Assembly (NCBI GenBank): GCA_035289385.1
Contig: DATDXI010000074.1
Coordinates: 1-26,676, forward strand
Origin: JACOZM01 sp035289385
GTDB taxonomy: Archaea; Nanobdellota; Nanobdellia; Woesearchaeales; GW2011-AR9
Direction: 5' to 3'
Length of the DNA stretch: 26,676 nucleotides
The notes beneath the pieces are model-generated. The model had not been told where the DNA came from and made no database searches. It saw only the letters and a list, made by a program, of their open reading frames with translations. Made by a program: the position numbers and the translations under genes. Shown one piece after another: positions 1-7,069 of this stretch (its first letter is position 1; the number at the start of each line of letters is the position of its first letter).

Positions 1-60
1 CAGTACAAAAACCATATGATAACGAATACGGTAAGTACAATGACTAGCATGACGAACTTC

Positions 61-130
61 CATTCAAGGATTAAAAGAAAGTCTGAGTTATTAACCTGTC
101 GCAGCAGAGCTGCGGGGTATTAACCCAGAC
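61..130 (-). terminator. Strong hairpin followed by a T-rich run
   Basis: Bases 81-90 and 121-130 pair in 9 of 10 positions, and inside them CGCAGC (100-105) pairs perfectly with GCTGCG (109-114) around a 3-nt loop. Read on the minus strand the hairpin is followed by TTTCTTTT. It lies just beyond structured element A, downstream of the 193-aa gene, so an end-of-transcript role is plausible. It could instead be part of a longer structured RNA. Bases 1-60 show nothing I can interpret. Confidence 0.45.
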
Positions 131-141
131 GGGAATAAAAA

Positions 142-363
142 GTACGTAGCTAGTTCGATGACAGAAAATAGTGGCAGGTCGAAAAATTCAGCGAGACTCT
201 ACGTAAAAAGGGTATGGAAATCATATGTCAAAGCTTAAGGTCTCGCAACTAATCGTTTCTTACGAAGTCATTAATGAATTTTCCATCTTGACGTTGACCT
301 GAGCGAGCAAGAAGCGAGCTCTTGCATTTCAGACCACTATTTTCAACAGAACTAAATACATAC
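142..363 (-). repeat. Structured inverted-repeat element, copy A (possible ncRNA or MITE)
   Basis: On the minus strand the two ends (GTATGTATTTAGTTC and GAACTAGCTACGTAC) pair. Further in are a 10-bp stem AAAATAGTGG/CCACTATTTT, a second stem (275-284 with 181-190) and a third stem GCGAGAC/GTCTCGC (240-246 with 191-197). Stems 2 and 3 are contiguous on the 3' side but separated on the 5' side by a 28-nt bulge (247-274) containing GACTTCGTAAGA. Copy B has the same architecture with compensatory base changes. A carries an extra local hairpin (GCAAGA/TCTTGC, about 307-325) in the 5' arm that B lacks. It starts 6 nt after the stop codon of the 193-aa gene, in the same orientation. I see no target duplication around this copy. 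Confidence 0.7.
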
Positions 364-369
364 CCTTCC

Positions 370-951
370 TTAATGCTCTCCAATGTATCCTTTAAAGGCA
401 TATTTCTTGCTCTGCATGTCAAAGTATCCCTTGACAACATGCTGTAAATTATAGACACGGTAAACGAGAGTATCCCAATAGATGCCAGAGATTTCGTGCT
501 TATAGATTCTCTTATACAATGCCCCTAAAGATTTTCCCAAAGCTCCCCCTTTCTTGAATCTCTTCTGCCAATCTAAATGTACTGTCCCAAAAAATTTCAC
601 ATAGAGGCTTGCTTTCGTCAGATTCTTGATTTTATCGCCAACCTTCACCTCAACATCAAGCATCTCATAGATATGAATGTGCATATTGATCTGATACATA
701 ACATAAGGGTCTATCCTTTTGGTCATTAAAAATTTTAATTCCTGTTCTGCTCCCAAAGCGCTAGGAACCTTATGCTTGTAATCCACCTCATGCCAAAGAA
801 AGCCATAGTTCTTGGCCCAGTCGATGATTGCGGCATATAAGCCATCAAAGTCAAAGAGGCCTTCGTATTGGATGGTAAGATGAAGAGTTTTCTCCGCATC
901 ACCATAATACTCAGCTCTTGGCCCAAAGCCCAAATCTTGAAAGAATCCCAT
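370..951 (-). CDS. Conserved-looking hypothetical protein, 193 aa
   Basis: I do not recognise a family. The protein is mixed alpha/beta, rich in aromatic residues (many Tyr, Phe and Trp), basic towards the C-terminus, and has no signal peptide or membrane segment, so it is probably cytoplasmic. A His-rich stretch (YQINMHIHIYEM) lies near residue 90 and a Lys/Arg-rich loop (QKRFKKGG) near 130. The start is supported by a TATA-like TTTAAATA about 27 bases before the ATG, the leaderless layout seen across this window. The stop codon is followed after 6 bases by structured element A. It is divergent from the RelE-type gene. The long open frame, promoter spacing and protein-like composition make it a real gene; the function is unknown. 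Confidence 0.75.
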   Translation of the reverse strand: MGFFQDLGFGPRAEYYGDAEKTLHLTIQYEGLFDFDGLYAAIIDWAKNYGFLWHEVDYKHKVPSALGAEQELKFLMTKRIDPYVMYQINMHIHIYEMLDVEVKVGDKIKNLTKASLYVKFFGTVHLDWQKRFKKGGALGKSLGALYKRIYKHEISGIYWDTLVYRVYNLQHVVKGYFDMQSKKYAFKGYIGEH

Positions 952-972
952 AATCTACCCTAATCGCTTGAG

Positions 973-985
973 TTATTTAAATATT
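973..985 (-). promoter_or_regulatory. TATA box of the 193-aa gene
   Basis: An AT-only TTATTTAAATAT core is centred about 28 bases upstream of the ATG at 951, which fits an archaeal TATA box driving a leaderless transcript. Confidence 0.5.
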
Positions 986-1017
986 TCTAGAACTTGTACT
1001 ATCCCCATGCAAGAAGG

Positions 1018-1025
1018 TTTAATAA
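1018..1025 (+). promoter_or_regulatory. TATA box of the toxin-antitoxin operon
   Basis: TTTAATAA is centred about 27 bases before the ATG at 1048. It lies inside the longer open frame that begins at 994, which argues for the 1048 start. Confidence 0.45.
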
Positions 1026-1047
1026 GCTCGGATTATTTTCTAGTGTT

Positions 1048-1365
1048 ATGTGGGAGCTTCGAGAAACCAGTGAATTTGAAAAGAAGTTTGAAGAACTGCC
1101 TCCCGATATTAAAGAGCGATTTGAGAATCAGATCAAGAAACTGCAGGAAAATCCCTATGCCCTCGGGAAACCATTAGGCTATCCCTGGTTCAGAGAACTA
1201 AGGAATGATAAATTTCGTGTTTATTATCTCATCTATGATCAGCTAGTCTTAGTCTTGTTTGTTGCTGTTTCTGATAAAAAGACCCAACAAGTAGTTATCA
1301 ATGTTATTAAGAACAACTTGAAAGTGTTTAAAGAATTTGTTGAAAAAGGGACAAAAATATTATAA
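1048..1365 (+). CDS. RelE/ParE-family toxin-like protein (type II mRNA interferase)
   Basis: The 105-aa product begins MWELRETSEFEKKFEEL, followed by a helical hairpin, then PLGYPWFRELRNDKFRVYYLI and the strand LVLVLFVAVSDK. This is the usual RelE-superfamily layout: two N-terminal helices, then a sheet with an R-x-Y-Y-like strand. Family members cleave ribosome-bound mRNA and are held inactive by a small partner. The ATG at 1048 is preferred over 994 because a TATA-like sequence sits 27 bases upstream of it and the protein then starts like other RelE proteins. Two small genes follow after 25 bases and look like the antitoxin, giving a toxin-first order. An annotation as YafQ or HigB would be equally compatible. 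Confidence 0.75.
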   Translation: MWELRETSEFEKKFEELPPDIKERFENQIKKLQENPYALGKPLGYPWFRELRNDKFRVYYLIYDQLVLVLFVAVSDKKTQQVVINVIKNNLKVFKEFVEKGTKIL

Positions 1366-1390
1366 AGAATAAGAGAGTATACCACCTAAA

Positions 1391-1507
1391 ATGGATAAAG
1401 AGCTTCAAAGATTAATCGATGAACGCCAAAAGCTTATTGATAGGCTGTGTATGGAAATTGTGGCAGTAGAAGATGGAAAAATCAAAATACAAATAGAGGC
1501 AAAATGA
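1391..1507 (+). CDS. 38-aa protein, probable N-terminal piece of a split antitoxin
   Basis: ATG at 1391 opens MDKELQRLIDERQKLIDRL and ends at TGA 1505-1507, overlapping the next ATG by ATGA. It looks like a helix followed by a short strand (CMEIVAVEDGKIKIQIEAK). Adding one A to the AAAA run at 1501-1504 would join this frame to the next and give a single protein of about 83 aa, a normal antitoxin length. It may therefore be an independent coupled peptide, one half of a frameshifted antitoxin, or a sequencing artefact. Confidence 0.5.
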   Translation: MDKELQRLIDERQKLIDRLCMEIVAVEDGKIKIQIEAK

Positions 1508-1641
1508 TGGAAGATCTGAAAAATGCTAAAAAAGAACTTAAGGAGCAAAACGAGTTTCTTCACTCTATGTTGAGATCTTTTGAGGATATCAAGAAAGGAA
1601 GAATAAAGAAGTTTGAGTTTTCTAAAAAACATCTCGCCTGA
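1504..1641 (+). CDS. Small RelB-like antitoxin (C-terminal toxin-wrapping part), 45 aa
   Basis: The product begins MMEDLKNAKKELKEQNEFL and ends in LRSFEDIKKGRIKKFEF. The ending resembles the C-terminal segment of RelB-type antitoxins, a helix with a [ED]-[DE]-[IV]-K-x-G-[RK] turn and a final strand that wraps the toxin. The N-terminal half is a charged helix. It is coupled by ATGA to the 38-aa gene and lies in the same operon as the RelE-like toxin. Alone it has no obvious DNA-binding domain; that role could fall to the upstream piece. It ends 10 bases from the convergent end of ileS. Confidence 0.55.
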   Translation: MMEDLKNAKKELKEQNEFLHSMLRSFEDIKKGRIKKFEFSKKHLA

Positions 1642-1651
1642 TATCCCTTAA

Positions 1652-4600
1652 CTACACCTTCTCGAACCAAACGGTCAAGCTTTCATTCTTAATCTTAACA
1701 ACTTCCCCTTTTCCAGCAGACTTCACCGGTTCTCCTTTTCCAGCAGCTTTGCCTGGCTGGAAGAGAGTTAGGCGCTCTGCTCCAACTTTTTCTTTCAGCT
1801 CTTCCTGATATTGTTCTATTCCACTATTCACCATTGGACTGGCAGAAAGAGAAAGATTGATCCGATCGGTCTTCTCTAACCCCGCTTTCTTCCTCATGCT
1901 CTGCACGTGCCTCATCAATTCCCGGACATAGCCTTCCTGCTCCAACTCTTGATTCCGGTCAGTATTGATGTAGACAGTACCGCGTTTTATTTCTCCCTGC
2001 TTATAATTTGTGGGAGCAGTCCGTTCAATCTCGAGCATCTCTTTAGTGATATTTACTTTTTTCTTATCAACAGTAAAGGCATACTTACCTTCTGAATCGA
2101 TGTGGCTCAAAATAGTTTCTGGACTGTCAATGGCTAATCTTGCGATAATCTTTGGAGAGGCATCACCAAATTCAGGGCCTATCTTCCCATAATTCGGCTT
2201 TACTTTCAACTTTACGCCAGGCAATGAAGTTACAATAGCCAGCTGTTTGCTGTTGGTCTGCTGCAGGATGATCTCTTCAAGATGCTGTGCTGCCTGGATG
2301 GTTTGCTCGTCATTTGTTTCAACCACAAGCTCTTTGACCGGCCAGCGTAATCCTAACTGGGCTTTCTCTCTTGCTCCTAAAGCGCTGGCAACGATATCTT
2401 GAGCGACAGCCATATCTTGTTCCAAGTCAGTATCAATCATACTCTTGTCCGCAACTGGCCAAGGGAAGTGGGAAATGCTCACCTCTTTCAGCGCGAATTC
2501 TTCTTTGAGGTTGAGGTACATGGCTTCGGTGATGAACGGGCAGATGATAGTAAACATAGCTAAGAGATCCATGACCACTTTATTGATGGTGAAAAGGCAA
2601 GCTTTCTTCTCTTCATCCGTACCTATGGTGCTTTTATCACGGACCATCTGGATGTAGGTTCTAGAGAGTTCTAGGAACAATTGTTCCAGAGGAGCGACAA
2701 CTTCATCTAAGCGATATGCTTCCAGGAGATCGCTCACCTGGAGTATTGTTGAATTCAGGCGGGAAAGGATATATTTCTCTTCCGTTGCTAACTGAACGTT
2801 CTTGATCTTCGTGGGATTGATACCGTGTTCACGGGATAGATTGATCAGCAGCCGATGGATATTCCAAAAGATATGGAGATATCTCTCTTTTGTTTTTGCT
2901 TCCTGCCAACTGAAATTGATATCTTCACCTGCTGTCGTCTGGATCATATAGTAGCGTAATACATCGGCACCATGCTTGTCGATCAATTCATCAGGGGAGA
3001 TGATATTCCCTAATGACTTTGACATCTTGACTCCCTCTACATCGGTGATGAAGCCATGCATATAGACATTCTTAAACGAAGGTTTTCCGAGATACAAATA
3101 GGAACAGATAACCAGCAGATTGAACCATGCCCTAACCTGATCCTTCCCTTCAAGGATAAAATCTGCGGGAAAATATTTTTTAAAAAATTCTTTCTGCTCC
3201 GGGTAATATAAGCATACCCATGAAGCGGAGCCGGGATCTATCCAAACATCCATGACATCCGGCAAACGGTGATATTCTTTGCCCCCTTTTCCTCCTTTTG
3301 TTATTATAACATCATCGATCCAGGGCTTATGCAAATCGGCAGGAACTTTCCCTTTTGCCAGACGCTGCAGCTCTTCCTTCGAGCCAACAACGATAATGTC
3401 ACCGTCAGCAGACTGCCAGATAGGAGCAGGAGTGCCCCAGAAACGCTGTTTAGTGATGGAATTATCTCTCAGATGCTCAAGCCAAGAGCGGAATGCATTT
3501 TTTCCTTTCTCCGGAAACCAATAGACACCCTCATTATCCTTGACCATCTGCTCTTTTAAATCTTCAACTTTCAAAAACCATTGCGGTGTCGTCCTGAAAA
3601 TGACTGGCTCTTTGCTTCGTTCTGCATGAGGGTAATCATGAGTGTATTTCTTTTTGGCAACTAAAGCCTCGTCATCATCGATAGCTTTGATGAATATATG
3701 GTCATCATATCTTGCCCGTAAGCCAGAAAAACGCCCCGTTCCCTGGGGGAATATTCCTGATTCGTCAAGGCAATTGTAAGGGGGGATGTGGTGGAGATGA
3801 CCTACTTCATAATCTTCCGGTCCAGAACCTGGCGCGCTATGCACTAAACCTGTACCATCAGCATCATTGACAAATTCTTCATTAAGGATAACGGTATGCA
3901 CCAGCTTATTTTCATCATACAGTTTTTGCAGTTCTGGAAGCTCTTTTTTCCAAAAGTGTGTATAGCGAAGGCCTTCGAGTTTTTTTCCTGCAAAGGTTTC
4001 GATTAGTTCATATTTCTCTCCCGTAAGATGCATGACGTCTGCCACTCTAGATTCAGCCATGATCCATATCTCTGAACCCACTTTTACTCTGGCATATCTG
4101 ATAGTAGGATGGGCCATGATAAATAAATTGAACGGAATCGTCCAGGGAGTCGTTGTCCAGATGACAAGATATTCATTGTTGGAAGTGCTGGCTGGATTAC
4201 TGCTCTGCTTTCCAGGTGCTTTTTCTTTCTGCTTATTTTTATTGGCCTTCTTAGATATATTTGCTGACGCACTTCCAGCCAGACCCCCCTCAACCTTAAA
4301 TTTCACATAGATGCTATTATCGGTGACAGCTTGGTAAAATAATTCATGCTTGGCTAAGGCACTTTGGTCTTTGGGATCCCAATGCAAGGTTCTTTTTCCA
4401 AGGTAAAGCCTGTTGTCATCATAGGCTTTTTTGATCAAGCTCCAGACAGCTTCGATATAGCCAGTAGAGATAGGCTGGTAGGGGTCAGAGAAATCTAATG
4501 TTGCGCCGATCCTCTGAAAATCCTTGATCATCAACTGCATCATCTCGCTGCAGAACTTTCGGCATTCTACGGCAAATTTTTCAAAACCAAATTTCTTAAT

Positions 4601-4912
4601 ATCTTCTTTTGTTTTTAGCTCAAATTTAGCCATGACTTTATGCTCGGTAGGCAGGCCGTGCATATCGAATCCAGCCCTATCCCAGACATCATAGCCAGTT
4701 GTCCTTTTGTACCTTAAGACCATGTCTTTCAAGGCTTTATTCCAAGCATGACCTAGATGAATCCTGCCGGAAGTGTACGGGGGGCCATCTAAAAAATAGA
4801 ATTTCTTTCCTTTCTTGTTTCTTTTGCGGAGATTCTCAACAATACTCTTTTTCTTCCAATAGGCTAAAATATCCTCTTCCAGCTGCTTATGCAGATACTG
4901 CTCATAGGCCAT
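1652..4912 (-). CDS. ileS: Isoleucyl-tRNA synthetase (class I)
   Basis: The 1086-aa protein charges tRNA-Ile with isoleucine in the cytoplasm and edits misactivated valine. Visible features are the HIGH motif as HLGH (residues 52-55), the CP1 editing domain with WTTTPWT and GTGLVHSAPGSGPEDY, the KMSKS motif intact at residues 629-633, and the anticodon-binding helical domain. The C-terminal extension resembles that of archaeal and eukaryotic IleRS. Length and order fit the family. Two oddities stand out: a low-complexity Lys/Ser/Asn insertion in the editing domain (about residues 208-250) and a small duplication near the C-terminus (AGKGEPVK/AGKGEVVK). The ATG follows a TATA box (4931-4938) at leaderless spacing. 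The stop is TAG. It is divergent from the U32 gene. Confidence 0.97.
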   Translation of the reverse strand: MAYEQYLHKQLEEDILAYWKKKSIVENLRKRNKKGKKFYFLDGPPYTSGRIHLGHAWNKALKDMVLRYKRTTGYDVWDRAGFDMHGLPTEHKVMAKFELKTKEDIKKFGFEKFAVECRKFCSEMMQLMIKDFQRIGATLDFSDPYQPISTGYIEAVWSLIKKAYDDNRLYLGKRTLHWDPKDQSALAKHELFYQAVTDNSIYVKFKVEGGLAGSASANISKKANKNKQKEKAPGKQSSNPASTSNNEYLVIWTTTPWTIPFNLFIMAHPTIRYARVKVGSEIWIMAESRVADVMHLTGEKYELIETFAGKKLEGLRYTHFWKKELPELQKLYDENKLVHTVILNEEFVNDADGTGLVHSAPGSGPEDYEVGHLHHIPPYNCLDESGIFPQGTGRFSGLRARYDDHIFIKAIDDDEALVAKKKYTHDYPHAERSKEPVIFRTTPQWFLKVEDLKEQMVKDNEGVYWFPEKGKNAFRSWLEHLRDNSITKQRFWGTPAPIWQSADGDIIVVGSKEELQRLAKGKVPADLHKPWIDDVIITKGGKGGKEYHRLPDVMDVWIDPGSASWVCLYYPEQKEFFKKYFPADFILEGKDQVRAWFNLLVICSYLYLGKPSFKNVYMHGFITDVEGVKMSKSLGNIISPDELIDKHGADVLRYYMIQTTAGEDINFSWQEAKTKERYLHIFWNIHRLLINLSREHGINPTKIKNVQLATEEKYILSRLNSTILQVSDLLEAYRLDEVVAPLEQLFLELSRTYIQMVRDKSTIGTDEEKKACLFTINKVVMDLLAMFTIICPFITEAMYLNLKEEFALKEVSISHFPWPVADKSMIDTDLEQDMAVAQDIVASALGAREKAQLGLRWPVKELVVETNDEQTIQAAQHLEEIILQQTNSKQLAIVTSLPGVKLKVKPNYGKIGPEFGDASPKIIARLAIDSPETILSHIDSEGKYAFTVDKKKVNITKEMLEIERTAPTNYKQGEIKRGTVYINTDRNQELEQEGYVRELMRHVQSMRKKAGLEKTDRINLSLSASPMVNSGIEQYQEELKEKVGAERLTLFQPGKAAGKGEPVKSAGKGEVVKIKNESLTVWFEKV

Positions 4913-4930
4913 TCTTTCTGGGAGTAAGCA

Positions 4931-4938
4931 GGTATTTA
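4931..4938 (-). promoter_or_regulatory. TATA box of ileS
   Basis: Minus strand TTTTTAAATACC is centred about 24 bases before the ileS ATG. It lies just outside element C. Confidence 0.45.
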
Positions 4939-4956
4939 AAAATATTCTTATGACAA

Positions 4957-5029
4957 GTATGCATTCAGTTCCATACCTACTATAGTGATATTAACCTTGC
5001 CACTATGTTTGACCGAACAAAATACGCAC
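4957..5029 (-). repeat. Short third copy of the structured element (copy C), inner stems missing
   Basis: Read on the minus strand, the first 39 bases match the 5' arm of copy B at 31 positions, including GTTCGGT and GGCAAGGT. The other end (GAACTGAATGCATAC) matches the 3' arm. The outer ends still pair imperfectly (about 11 of 15 including a wobble) and ATAGTG/CACTAT forms an inner stem, but stems 2 and 3 and the conserved bulge are absent. It fills much of the 161-base divergent promoter region between ileS and the U32 gene, so it may influence either promoter. No clear target duplication. Confidence 0.6.
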
Positions 5030-5044
5030 ATTCCTAAGAAAAAT

Positions 5045-5054
5045 AATTAAATAA
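5045..5054 (+). promoter_or_regulatory. TATA box of the U32 gene
   Basis: AATTAAATAA is centred about 24 bases before the ATG at 5074, the same leaderless geometry as its neighbours. Confidence 0.45.
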
Positions 5055-5073
5055 TCCACTATATCTTCTGCAG

Positions 5074-6276
5074 ATGGAACTCCTTTCTCCTGTTGGAAAT
5101 AGAAGCATGTTAACTGCGGCCATCCAAGCCGGCAGTGATGCGGTTTATTTTGGCATTAAAGGCTTAAACATGCGGGCGGCAGCCAACAATTTCTCTTTAG
5201 AAGAGCTTCCGGAGATTATCAGCTACTGTCATAACCATAAAGTAAAAGCTTATTGCACCGTTAATGTGATCATTTTTGAACAAGAGTTAAGCCTTCTTCA
5301 CATCACATTAAAAGCCTTAAAGTCAGCAGATATTGATGCTGTCATCTGCTGGGACTTAGCGGTTATCAAACAATGTCAAGAATTAGGTATAACCGTTCAT
5401 CTGTCTACCCAAGCTTCCGTATCTAATTCCGAAGCAGCAAAGGCATGGAAAGGATTAGGCGTAACAAGAATTGTCCTAGCCAGAGAATGTTCATTAGAAG
5501 ATATAAAGGACTTTAAAAAAAAGGTGGACATTGAAATAGAGTGTTTTGTCCATGGAGCAAGATGCATCTCATTGTCAGGACGATGCTTTATGTCGCAAGA
5601 GCTATTCAATACGTCTGCCAATCGAGGAGAATGTCTACAGCCTTGCCGAAGGGAATATAGGGTGATTGATGAAGAAGGGAAAGAAATGCTGATGAATAAT
5701 AAGTTTATCATGAGCGCTAAAGACCTTTGCGCCCTGCCCTTACTGCCAAAACTAATTGCCCTTGGAGTTGATTCTTTTAAGATTGAAGGCAGAAACCGTG
5801 GTGCAGAGTATGTATATAAAGTTGTTTCAGTGTATAGAAAAGCGTTAGACGCCATCGCCAAGAACAGATTTAACGAAGAACTGATTCAACAATTGACCGA
5901 TGAATTAAAAGAAGTGTATAATAGGGATTTCACCCCAGGATTTTTTGTTGATTATCCGCATCATGAACGGACTGATGCTTATGGAAGTAAAGCAACGACG
6001 AAAAAAGTGCAGATCGGCAAAGTCACTACTTTTTATAAAAAGGTAAATGTAGTTGAATTTAAAATTGAATGTGAATCATTGCATGTTGGAGATACAATTG
6101 CTTTTGTTGGCGATACCACCGGATATTATGAACAAGTCATAGAGGAGATGCATACCGATGAAGGGAATGTGAGCCAAGCGCAAAAAAGTGAAGTTATTTC
6201 TATCAAATTAAAAACTTTAGTAAGAGAAAACGATAAAGTGTTTTTGATTACAGACAGAGATGACCATAGGGATTAA
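5074..6276 (+). CDS. U32 peptidase-family protein (RNA-hydroxylation type)
   Basis: The 400-aa protein starts MELLSPVGNRSMLTAAIQAG, the typical U32 opening of a TIM-barrel-like fold (ELLxPxG, AGxDAVYFG). It carries the family signature around residues 160-200: ECFVHGARCISLSGRC, then NRGECLQPCRREY, whose cysteines are the conserved Cys set of U32 proteins. A C-terminal beta-barrel-like part (about 310-400) follows. Family members TrhP and RlhA are needed for 5-hydroxylation of tRNA wobble uridine or a 23S rRNA cytidine rather than for proteolysis, and some bind iron-sulfur clusters. I cannot tell which substrate applies here. The start fits the TATA spacing. It is divergent from ileS, another translation-related gene. 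Confidence 0.88.
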   Translation: MELLSPVGNRSMLTAAIQAGSDAVYFGIKGLNMRAAANNFSLEELPEIISYCHNHKVKAYCTVNVIIFEQELSLLHITLKALKSADIDAVICWDLAVIKQCQELGITVHLSTQASVSNSEAAKAWKGLGVTRIVLARECSLEDIKDFKKKVDIEIECFVHGARCISLSGRCFMSQELFNTSANRGECLQPCRREYRVIDEEGKEMLMNNKFIMSAKDLCALPLLPKLIALGVDSFKIEGRNRGAEYVYKVVSVYRKALDAIAKNRFNEELIQQLTDELKEVYNRDFTPGFFVDYPHHERTDAYGSKATTKKVQIGKVTTFYKKVNVVEFKIECESLHVGDTIAFVGDTTGYYEQVIEEMHTDEGNVSQAQKSEVISIKLKTLVRENDKVFLITDRDDHRD

Positions 6277-6277
6277 A

Positions 6278-6322
6278 ATGAGACTAAGAAGGTAAAATGA
6301 AGCTAAGAAGGTAAAATCAAGG
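6278..6322 (+). repeat. Two 19-bp tandem repeats between convergent genes
   Basis: Units at 6278-6296 and 6297-6315 read ATGA(GA/AG)CTAAGAAGGTAAA, with a decayed third part unit ending at the next gene's stop. Each unit contains a tiny frame, M-R/K-L-R-R-stop, and an AAGGT sequence before the next ATG. It lies right after the U32 stop codon. A translated role is doubtful; replication slippage is the simple explanation. Confidence 0.55.
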
Positions 6323-6323
6323 A

Positions 6324-7025
6324 TTAAGCTGCTTTCTTATAAGGAGTTTTTCCTTCTTTAATAGCCTCTTTTCTGGCCTTTACAACTTTCGTCAGCCGAT
6401 CGTATCTCCTGTAGGCAGACAAGTCTCCTTGTTCACGAGCTTGATCTCTCTTCTCCGTGAAATGCTCTTCCAACATCGTTTCCACACCTAACTCGTCACG
6501 ATAAGCGTTTCCTGAAGCATGAACATATTGATGGATCTTCTCGTGTTTCAGCACCATCTCTTCGATGCTTGCAACATCTACTCCGTATATCCTAGCCATG
6601 GATTCAAGACGATCATCAAAGCTCTTTCCGTGACCATAATTGGCAACGATCAACCCTTTCCTGCTCTTGGGATCATAGACTAAAGCAGCTACAGCTCCAT
6701 CTTGCCCGAGATCTGCTGCGCCATACTTCGCTTCAACAACATTTCCGGAACGCTGCTTGAGCCAAGCTAAGAATTCTTGCCCTTCAGTTGAGGTAAAATA
6801 ATTTCTAGCCCTTTGGTCAAAATCAACGGCTGCATCGGCATGTTCTTGTGGACGATCACTATTAGCGACATTCACCCGGCTTTGGTCTACCCAGGCATAG
6901 CCCATGGGAGCGACGTATATGCCTCTATCTCTTTGGCTTTGGCTAGGGTTATGGCTTTCGCTATGTTGAACAACATCATCGATGCTCTGTCTCCGCTGAT
7001 AGAATGCTAGGACATTTCCTTCCAT
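6324..7025 (-). CDS. HExxH-motif protein, putative zinc metallopeptidase-like, 233 aa
   Basis: I do not recognise the family. The only catalytic-looking signature is HEKIH at residues 161-165 within VLKHEKIHQYVHA, a HExxH zinc-peptidase motif in a predicted helix. Acidic residues suited to be the third ligand follow in GVETMLEEHF (E182, E186, E187). An N-terminal polar region (1-80) precedes a strand-rich part (GAVAALVYDPKSRKGLIVANY) that could be the sheet of such a domain. The C-terminus is helical and basic. There is no signal peptide. The start has a TATA box 27 bases upstream. The two following upstream genes on the same strand are His-rich paralogues, so a metal-linked function is an attractive but unproven inference. 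Confidence 0.65.
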   Translation of the reverse strand: MEGNVLAFYQRRQSIDDVVQHSESHNPSQSQRDRGIYVAPMGYAWVDQSRVNVANSDRPQEHADAAVDFDQRARNYFTSTEGQEFLAWLKQRSGNVVEAKYGAADLGQDGAVAALVYDPKSRKGLIVANYGHGKSFDDRLESMARIYGVDVASIEEMVLKHEKIHQYVHASGNAYRDELGVETMLEEHFTEKRDQAREQGDLSAYRRYDRLTKVVKARKEAIKEGKTPYKKAA

Positions 7026-7046
7026 AGTATTGAAGCTAGGTCTGAA

Positions 7047-7058
7047 CTATTTAAAATT
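7047..7058 (-). promoter_or_regulatory. TATA box of the HExxH gene
   Basis: Minus strand ATTTTAAATAGT is centred about 27 bases before the ATG at 7025, so this gene has its own promoter although only 44 bases separate it from the previous gene. Confidence 0.45.
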
Positions 7059-7069
7059 TGTTGAAGAAA

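Noticed and set aside
142..363. tRNA or SRP RNA in the first 400 bases (GTTCGAT resembles a T-arm)
   Set aside because: No acceptor, D and anticodon arms fit around it, and I see no SRP helix 8 motif; the GTTCGAT is part of the outer stem shared with copy B.
4084..4310. Small frames within the IleRS insertion region
   Set aside because: They come from the low-complexity stretch of an intact gene and have no independent support.
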